Origin: Jaenimonas drosophilae | Lineage: Eukaryota; Euglenozoa; Kinetoplastea; Trypanosomatida; Trypanosomatidae | NCBI GenBank assembly: GCA_030849065.1 | Contig: JASAON010001625.1 | Span: 1-64,000 of the forward strand | DNA length: 64,000 nucleotides | Direction: 5' to 3' | Shown here: piece after piece, positions 9,301 through 18,300 of the stretch | Position numbering within the stretch: the first letter of the stretch is position 1 | Layout of the letters: the number at the start of each line of letters is the position of its first letter | The notes under the pieces: model-generated | Database searches by the model: none | What the model was told of the DNA's origin: nothing | Seen by the model: the letters and a program-made list of their open reading frames with translations, nothing else | Translations under genes and position numbers: made by a program

Positions 9301-12300
9301 GAGCAACTACGCGGACGATGTTCGCGAAAACGAAAATGTGGTGAACATGCTCTCCATCATCTCCAATCTCTTCGATCAGAACCTGGAGGCCTGCGAGGAG
9401 TACCGACACACCTACGACGAGTTCAAGCTGCTGTGGGAGCTCGATCGGAAGAAAGTCTTTGCGTCCTTCATTGACCATGACAAGAACGAATCACGCCGTG
9501 CCAGCGCGAGCGTTGACGAAGGCCGTCCCACGCAGCAGAAACCGAAGGAGTACTTTGGTGTCAGCCTGCAGGAGTTTGACCGCGCCATCACGGAATACAC
9601 ACGCATTCGTGCCCGCATCGCCACCATCGGCGACCGCCATCGCGAGTCATTCCTCGCCATTGATGTGAAGCCGCTGCGTATTGCTCTTCGCGACAACTGC
9701 AAGCGGTGGAAGGACATGTACTCTGACTACCTCATGGATAAGATCAAGTCTGACCTGAACGAACTCTACGCCTTCATGAAGGCCGCAGACAAGGGGCTGG
9801 AGGTGGAGGTACTGGATGGTGATGTGGATGCCCTCAAGTCGGTCATGCGTTGGATTCGCGATTGCCGCAAGCGCAACCCCGAGGTGATTGGCGAGGACGA
9901 TACCGGAACGCAGGGAGGTATGTTCCCTCCCATCCAGGCCGCTATTCGTATGCTCAAGGCTCACGCCAGCACCTCCCCAGATGCCGACGCTGAACTTGCC
10001 AAGATTGAGAAGTTGGAAGATCTGCGCAAGCCTGCTCCTGAGCAGTGGGTTGCCCTCAACAAGAAGGCCCTCAACGCACGTGCGCAGAACTCCATCGTTC
10101 AGGATCGCGAAGCGGAGAAGGTGAAGGAGAATGTTGTGTCCTTTGAGAACTCCCTCAAGGGTGAGGTGGACGTCTTCCATCAGAACCCACTCTTCTGCTA
10201 CCAGATTGATCGTGCGCGTGTGTACGAGGAGATCGATGCGGTGTATGCCCACTTGATGGAGCTTGAGGCCAAGGCAGAGGAGCTCCGAAATCTTCAGGAT
10301 CTCTTCGACCTTACCCCGTCTCAATTCAAGGAGATTCGCGACTGCCGCCACGAGCTCATGCAGCTCAAGCAGGTGTGGGATCTCAACTTCCACGTCATTT
10401 CGCAGTTCACGGATTGGATGCGTTCCACCTTCAAGGATGCCGATGTCTCCCACTTCGAGGATGAGTGTAAGAAGATCTCGAAGCAGCTGCAGCAGCAGCC
10501 GATGAAGGTCAAGGGTTGGGATGTCTTCAAGGGTGTGGATGAGCAGGTGCGAAACATGCGTACATCTCTTCCTCTGTGCGACTCCCTCAGCTCTCCCTCC
10601 ATGCGTCCTCGCCACTGGCAGGAGCTCGTGACCACAACGAAACAACCAGGTACCATCAATCCCGATGCAGAGGACTTCACTCTAGAGAAGCTCTTCTCCT
10701 TGGGTCTGCACAACTACTCCGACGAGGTTGCAAACATTGTGGAGAAGGCAGACAAGGAGCTGCGTATTGAAAAGAACCTGGCCAAGATCATCGAGGCCTG
10801 GGAGAAGCTCTTCTTTACCTACGAGCGGGATGAGCCTCTGGACTGCTACATTCTGGGTGCCGTGGATGATATTGTGGAGCAGCTGGAGAACGACAACAAC
10901 GCCCTCTCATCGATGCTCTCTGATCGATTTGTTGAGTACTTCTACGACAAGGTCATCACCTGGCAGAAGAATCTTGGAATGGTGGATACGTGCACAACCA
11001 AGTGGATCGACATTCAGCGCCAATGGCAGAATCTGTACCCCATCTTCGTCCTCTCTGAGGATATCAAGGTGCAGCTTCCTGAGGATGCGAAGAACTTCAG
11101 CCGTGCCGATGAAGTCTTCCGCCTGTTGATGAGCAAGGCCCACAAGTACACCGAAGTCATTGCTGTCATTTGCTCCAGCACACTGAAGGAGGAGCTTGGC
11201 CGTGGTGAGGAGCTGGAGCAGACTCTGAACTTTATTCAAGATATATTGGCGAAGTGCGAGAAGTCCCTTGCCGATTACCTTGAAACGAAGCGTAAGCTGT
11301 TCCCCCGCTTCTTCTTCGTCTCTGACACCGATCTCATTGACATCCTGTCGAAGGGCTCTGATCCTCGTGCCGTGATGGTGCACATGAGCAAGATTGTGGA
11401 CTCGCTGGACTACTTCACCTTTGACAAGAATCCCAACCCCAACCCACACGAGAAGGAAGTGTGGGAGATGGTGTCGATTCAGGGTGAGAAGGTGTACCTG
11501 CCCGAGCACTACATCTGCGAGGGACCTGTGGAGAACTGGCTGGCTGGTCTGGTGAAGTGCATGAAGGTTGCGATGCGCCACCACATCAAGGAAGCCAACG
11601 CGAGCTACATTGAGAAGCCCCGAAATGAGTGGATTTACCAGTACCCCTGCCAGGCCGTGATTGTGGCATCTCGTATTTGGTTCACCACCGAGGTACACCA
11701 GGCCTTCACCCAGATCGAGGAAGGTAATGATATGGGTATGAAGGATCTGCTCAAGAACCAAAAGATTCAGCTGGACAGCTTGATCAAGGAGGTGCTCCTG
11801 GACCGCACGTCCAACGACCGCAAGATGTTGGTGCACCTCATCACCATTGATGTGCACAATCGTGATATTGTGCAGACCATGGTGGATGAGCGCGTGGATT
11901 CCGTCGAGGCCTTCAGCTGGCAGTCCCAGCTTCGGTACTACTGGGAGGAAGCCAAGGGTGGAAATGAGATCCGCATTGCCGATGCGGACTTCATCAACGA
12001 CTATGAGTACATTGGCCTCTGCGGTTGCCTCGTGATTACGAAGCTGACCGATCGATGCTACATCACGCTCACGCAGGCTCTGCGACTCAACCAGGGAGGT
12101 GCCCCTGCTGGTCCTGCCGGTACTGGCAAGACGGAGACCACGAAGGATCTCGCGCGTAATATGGGTATTTGCTGCTACGTCTTCAACTGCTCGGATCAGA
12201 TGAACTACATTACCCTCGGTCAGATCTTCAAGGGTTTGGCCATGTCTGGTTCATGGGGTTGCTTCGATGAGTTCAATCGTATCTCGATTGAGGTGCTCTC

Positions 12301-15300
12301 TGTCGTGGCTACTCAGGTCGGTTCCGTGCTGAATGCCTTGAAGGAACACAAGAAGTACTTCCGCTTCATGGATGAGGAAATCACGCTCGTGCGCTCTGTG
12401 GGTATGTGGATTACCATGAATCCTGGTTACGCTGGTCGTACTGAACTTCCAGAGAACATCAAGTCACTCTTCCGTCCATGCGCCATGGTTGTGCCCGATT
12501 TGAAGAATATTTGCGAAATTATGCTTGCCGCCGAGGGCTTTGGTGATGCCAAGGATCTGGCCTTGAAGTTCGTGACCCTCTACCGCCTCAACAAGGAGCT
12601 GCTTTCTCCACAGGATCACTACGATTGGGGTCTTCGTGCCGTGAAGTCTGTGCTCTACATTGCTGGTGCCCTGAAGCGTGGCGATCCAGAGCTGCCCGAA
12701 CGTAATGTGCTCATGCGTGCGCTTCGTGACACGAACATGGCCAAGCTGAGCAAGGATGATGTGTACGTCTTCATGGGTCTGATTCGCTCGCTCTTCCCCA
12801 ACTTGGAGGTGCCCAAGAAGGACAAGCCGGAGCTGGTCGAAGCCTGCAAGGCTGTCTGTAAGGAGCAGGGCAACCTGCCTGGTGAGAATGATATCTTCAT
12901 TCTCAAGTGTATCCAGTACGAGGAGTTGCTCCACGTGCGTCATTCCGTCTTCATTCTTGGTGCGGCAGGTGCGGGTAAGACTGAGTGCTGGCGCTGTCTC
13001 CAAGGTGCCCTTACGAGGCTCTACGGCGACACGTGGAAGGCTAAGGCAACGTCGTCCTGCCTCAACCCCAAGGCTATTTCGTCTAACGAATTGTACGGCT
13101 ACTTCACCCCTCAGAAGGAGTGGCGCGATGGTATCCTCTCCACCATCTTCCGTGATTACGCTGTGGAGTCCAAGAAGAAGAAGAACATGAAGTGGATTGT
13201 GCTTGATGGTATCATTGATGCAGAGTGGATTGAGTCGATGAACACTGTCATGGATGATAACAAGATGCTGACCCTTGTGTCCAACGAGCGTATTCCCCTC
13301 ACCGACTCGATGCGCATGATTTTCGAAGTCTCCCACCTCAAGAATGCCTCCCCCGCCACAGTGTCTCGCGCTGGTGTCATCTTCATCAACGAGAGTGACC
13401 TCGGCTGGGGCCCCTTCAAGGACAAGTGGATTGCGACCCGAGAGAAGCGTGAGGGAACCATCCTGGACAACCTCTTCGACAAGTACGTTCCCTTCGTCTT
13501 TGAGTTCTGGAAGCGCTCGATGCGCCCGGTTGTTGCCGTCATGGATATCAACGTGGTACAGACAATCTGCTTCCTCATGGATGGTATTCTGAAGACGATG
13601 GATCCTGAAGAACTTGCCAAGCACCCCAACTCCTTTGAGGTGTACGAGAAGTACTTTGTCTTCGCCGTCATCTGGGCCTTTGGCGGTCCGCTTCCTTGCA
13701 CCGATGGCCGTATCGACATGCGCATGAACTTCTCCAACCAGTGGAAGAAGGAGTTCCCCACCATGAAGATCTCCGACACCGGTGCCGTCTTTGACTACTA
13801 CATTGACAAGTCCAAGAACGCGGAAGGCAACACCGTCTTTGAGTGGAAGCCGTGGGCGGAGTTGGTGCAGCCCTACGTGGTTGATCCCGACGTTCAGCTG
13901 TCCTCCGTCTCTGTGCAGACCGCCGATACGGTGCGTATGTCCTACCTGATGAGCTTGTTCATTGACAACGCCAAGGGTGTCATGCTGGTTGGTACAGCAG
14001 GTACCGGTAAGACTAACTTGATTATGTCGAAGCTGCGCATGTTGGACAACGAGAAGGTACTCTTCCGTGTCATCTCCTTCAATGCCCGCACAAGCTCTGC
14101 TGGTCTGCAGTCGGTCATGGAGCAGTCCCTGGAGAAGCGCTCCGGCCGTACCTACGGACCATTCGGCCGTAAGAAGCTGGTGTTCTTCTTGGATGACATG
14201 AACATGCCCGCCCCCGATAAGTACGGCACCCAAGAAGCCATTGCTCTGCTCCAGCAGCACGTTGGCTATGGCTTCTGGTACGACCGTGTCAAGATTCTGC
14301 AGAAGGAGGTTGTCGATGTGCGCTACGTCGGTGCCATGAACCCCAAGTCCGGTACCTTCAGCATTCTGGACCGCCTGCTCCGCCACTTCGCCCTCTTCTC
14401 GACCAACATGCCCGATCGTGCGGATTTGGTCAGCATCTACGGTCAGATCTTGCAGGGACACATGAAGCCCTTCTCACGCGATCTTCGCGATACCCTCTCT
14501 ACCCTCATCACGAACGCCACCATTGAGTTGCACTACAACATCTCCAAGCAGTTCTTCCCCACTGCTGTCAAGTTCCACTACCAATGGAACATGCGTGAGA
14601 TGTTCAACATCTTCCAGGGTCTGTGCAAGTCGAGCCACAAGCTCCACAACACACCTCTGCAGTTTGTGCGCCTGTGGGTCCACGAGTGCAATCGTACCTT
14701 CCGTGATCGTATGGCCGAGGAGGACGATACCACTCGCTACGACACCCTGCTTATGGAAATCATTGGCCGTGCTGGATTCGGCGATGTCAGCCCCAAGGAC
14801 GCCATGGCGGAACCGCTTCTGTGGGCACCCTTCTTCACCACCCCCGAAGGCGAGGAGAACGTGTACAACGAGACCGACTACGACCAGTCGAGTGTCTTCC
14901 TTCAGAAGAAGTTGGCCGAGTACAACGACAACTTTGCCGTCATGAACCTGGTGCTCTTCAACCAGGCTATTGAGCATGTGTGCCGTATTGCCCGTATCAC
15001 GTCGAACCCTCGTGGTAATGCCTTCCTGGTTGGTGTGGGTGGTTCTGGTAAGCAGTCTCTTGCCCGCCTGGCATCCTACATCAACGGACACGATATCTTC
15101 CAGATTCTCGTGACAAGTACCTACGACATCAACGACTTCCGAACCGACTGCCAGGAGCTGTACCGCAAGTGCGGTCTCAAGGGCTACCCCTTCGCCTTCA
15201 TCCTCACGGATACTCAGATTGTGTCTCTCGACATGCTTGTGTACCTCAACGATATGCTCAGTAGTGGTAATGTGCCCGAACTCTTCAATCAGGATGAGCG

Positions 15301-18300
15301 CGATGGCATCGTCGGCTCCATCACCAACGAGGTGAAGGCAGCTGGCTTCACCGACTACTCCAGTCCCGATGTCTGCTGGGAGTACTTCATCAACAAGGTA
15401 CGTTCCAACCTGCATCTCGTGCTGTGCTTCTCCCCTGTGGGTAAGAACTTCGCCACCTGGTGCCGTCAGTTCCCTGCCTTGGCCAACACCACCGTCATTG
15501 ACTGGTTCCTCAAGTGGCCCGAGCAGGCCCTCAAGTCGGTGGCAAAGCGGTTCCTCTCTGAGATTGAGCTGGGCGGTGAGGAGACCACCACGAGCATCGC
15601 CGACTACATGGCGCACTGCCAGATCAAGGTGACGGAGTGCTGCGAGGAGTACTTCGCCCAGGAGAAGCGTCATGCCTACACCACACCCAAGTCCTTCCTT
15701 GAGCTCATCGCCTTCTACAAGGACCTTCTGGATAAGAAGCGCAGGGAGAACACTGACAAGACGGAGCGTCTCGTCAGCGGTATTGACAAAATTAAGGAGG
15801 CTGGTGTGCAGGTGCAAGCACTGCAGGAGGTCCTCCAGCGCGAGAGCGTGGAGGTGGAGGAGGCCCGTCAGAAGACCGCCGCTCTGATGGAGACCGTTGG
15901 TCGCGAGAAGTCTGTCGTGGAGGAACAGAGCGCCATTGCCTCCAAGGAGGAGGAGAAGACCAACAAGATCGTGGCGGAGGTGAGTTCCTTCGAGGCGGAG
16001 TGCCAGAAGGATTTGGAGGCGGCCCAGCCCTTGGTGCGCGAAGCCTTGGCGGCACTGAACACCCTTGATAAGGCCCAGATTTCTGAGCTGAAGAACTTGG
16101 GTAAGCCCCCGGAGGATGTGCAGATGGTGGCTATTTGCGTGCGTGTGCTGACATCCAACCCCAAGATGATCCCCCCTGTGAAGCAACGTACGTGGAACGA
16201 GTGTAAGAAGATGATGAACCAGGTCGATCGCTTCATTGCCGACCTGAAGGCCTTTGATTGCAACAACATCCCCCAGGGCTGTGTGGACCAGATTCAGATG
16301 TACATCAACAACCCAGCCTTCAACCCTGCTCTGATTGAGCGCAAGTCCTTTGCTGCCGGTGGTCTGTGCAAGTGGGCCATCGCCATGAACCGCTACCACA
16401 TCATTCGTTGTGATGTGCGGCCGAAGGAGGAGCGCTTGGCGGAGGCCCAGCAGCGTCTTTCTTCCAGCCGTGCGGCGCTGAAGAAGATTCAGGATAAGGT
16501 GGCTGACCTCAAGTCCAAGCTTGACACCCTCGTGGCGCAGTACGACGAGGCCGTGGCGGAGGCCAACGCAATTGAGGCGAAGGCCAAGAAGACGCAGATG
16601 AAGATGAACTTGGCTCAGCGTCTCGTGACGGGTCTCGCGGATGAGAGCGTGCGTTGGGGCAAGACCATCGAGGATCTCAAGCATGCCGCTACCCTCTTGG
16701 TGGGTGATGTGCTCCTCAGTGCGTCCTTCGTGTCCTACATCGGACCCTTCTCCAAGGCCTTCCGTGAGCAAATCGTCAACGAAATTTGGCTGCCCTCCAT
16801 CAAGGAGCAAGGCATTCCCATGACGGAGGGTCTCGATGCGACGATGGATGTCCTCACCAGCGAAGCCACTGCTGCGTCGTGGAACAACGAGGGTCTCCCG
16901 TCGGATCGTGTCTCCATTGAGAATGGTGCCATCATGATGAATTGCACGCGTTGGCCGCTGATGATTGATCCGCAGCTTCAGGGCGTGAAGTGGATCAAGA
17001 CGCGAGAGGAGAAGAACGGCCTTCGTGTCATTCAGACCTCGCAGAAGAACTGGCAAAAGACACTGCAGACGTGTATCGAGGAGGGTCTTCCCTGCTTGAT
17101 CGAGTCTCTGGGTGAGTTCATTGAGCCCGTCCTGGATGGCGTGCTGAGCCGACAGACCTTCCGCAAGGGAGGTCGTCAGTTCATCAAGCTTGGAGCGACG
17201 GAGGTGGAGTACAACAACAACTTCCGCTTCATTCTGCAGACCAAGCTCGGTAACCCCCACTACGGTCCTGAGGTCAACGCGCAGACGACGCTGATCAACT
17301 TCATGGTGACGGAGACTGGTCTGGAGGATCAGCTGCTCGCTGTGGTTGTGAGCCAGGAGCGCCCGGATTTGGAGAAGAAGCGAGGCACGCTGCTCCGCCA
17401 GATGAACACCATGACCATTGAGCTCCAGCAGTGCGAGGATGGCCTGCTCTATGAGCTGACCAATGCCACGGGTGATATTCTGGAGAACATCGCACTCATT
17501 GAGAATCTCGAGAACACGAAGAAGAAGGCCAAGGACATCAATGCCTCCTACGCACTCGCCGTGACGACACAGAAGGATATTGCCCAGAATCGTCTTCGCT
17601 ACACCGACGTCGCCATTCGTGGCTCCCTCCTCTTCTTTCAGATTGACCAGCTGTGGAAGATTGACCACATGTACCAGTACTCCCTCGAGACTTTCATGGT
17701 GGTCCACGACAAGGCCCTTGCCTCGGCTCCTCAGCCCGAGAACAAGAAGGACATTAAGAAGCGCGTGGAGAATGTCATTCGCTCCATCACGGAGAGTGTC
17801 TTCGCCTACGTCTCTCGTGGTCTGTTCGAACGCCACAAGCTTATCTTCTCCAGTCTGCTCACCTTTGCCATTCTGAGCCGTCGCGAGGAGATCAACCTGA
17901 AGCAGCTTGACTTCCTCCTCCGTGGAAAGAAGAAGCCGGGCATTGAGCGTCCCGAGACGGTGGTAGAGTGGTGCCCGCAGCCCAACTGGGATGCGGTGCA
18001 GGCGTTGGCCGAGGTCGAGGGCTCCAACCCAGAGTTCAATCTCCTCCCCAATGACATGTCCGAGAATAACCGCTGGTACCAGTGGTGTGAGACGGAGAAG
18101 CCTGAGCTGGAGAAGATGCCCACAGACTGGAAGAACCTGACTGACTTCCAGCGCCTGCTGGTGCTCCGTTGTCTGCGTCCCGATCGCCTCACCGCGGCGC
18201 TCGAAATGTTCGTGAGCGACTCCATTGGCAAGTTCTTCGTGTCCGATCAGGCCGTGGACATCTCCGTGTCCTTCCTCAACTCGAGCCCAACCACCCCGCT

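Noticed and set aside
12464..14461. A 665-codon minus-strand frame
   Set aside because: It is also a shadow of the dynein gene, covering AAA1-AAA3 coding sequence, with no protein features of its own.
14474..17836. A 1,120-codon open frame on the minus strand
   Set aside because: It is antisense to the dynein heavy chain and its Leu/Val/His-rich product is what C/G-biased codons give in reverse. No domain or motif is visible.
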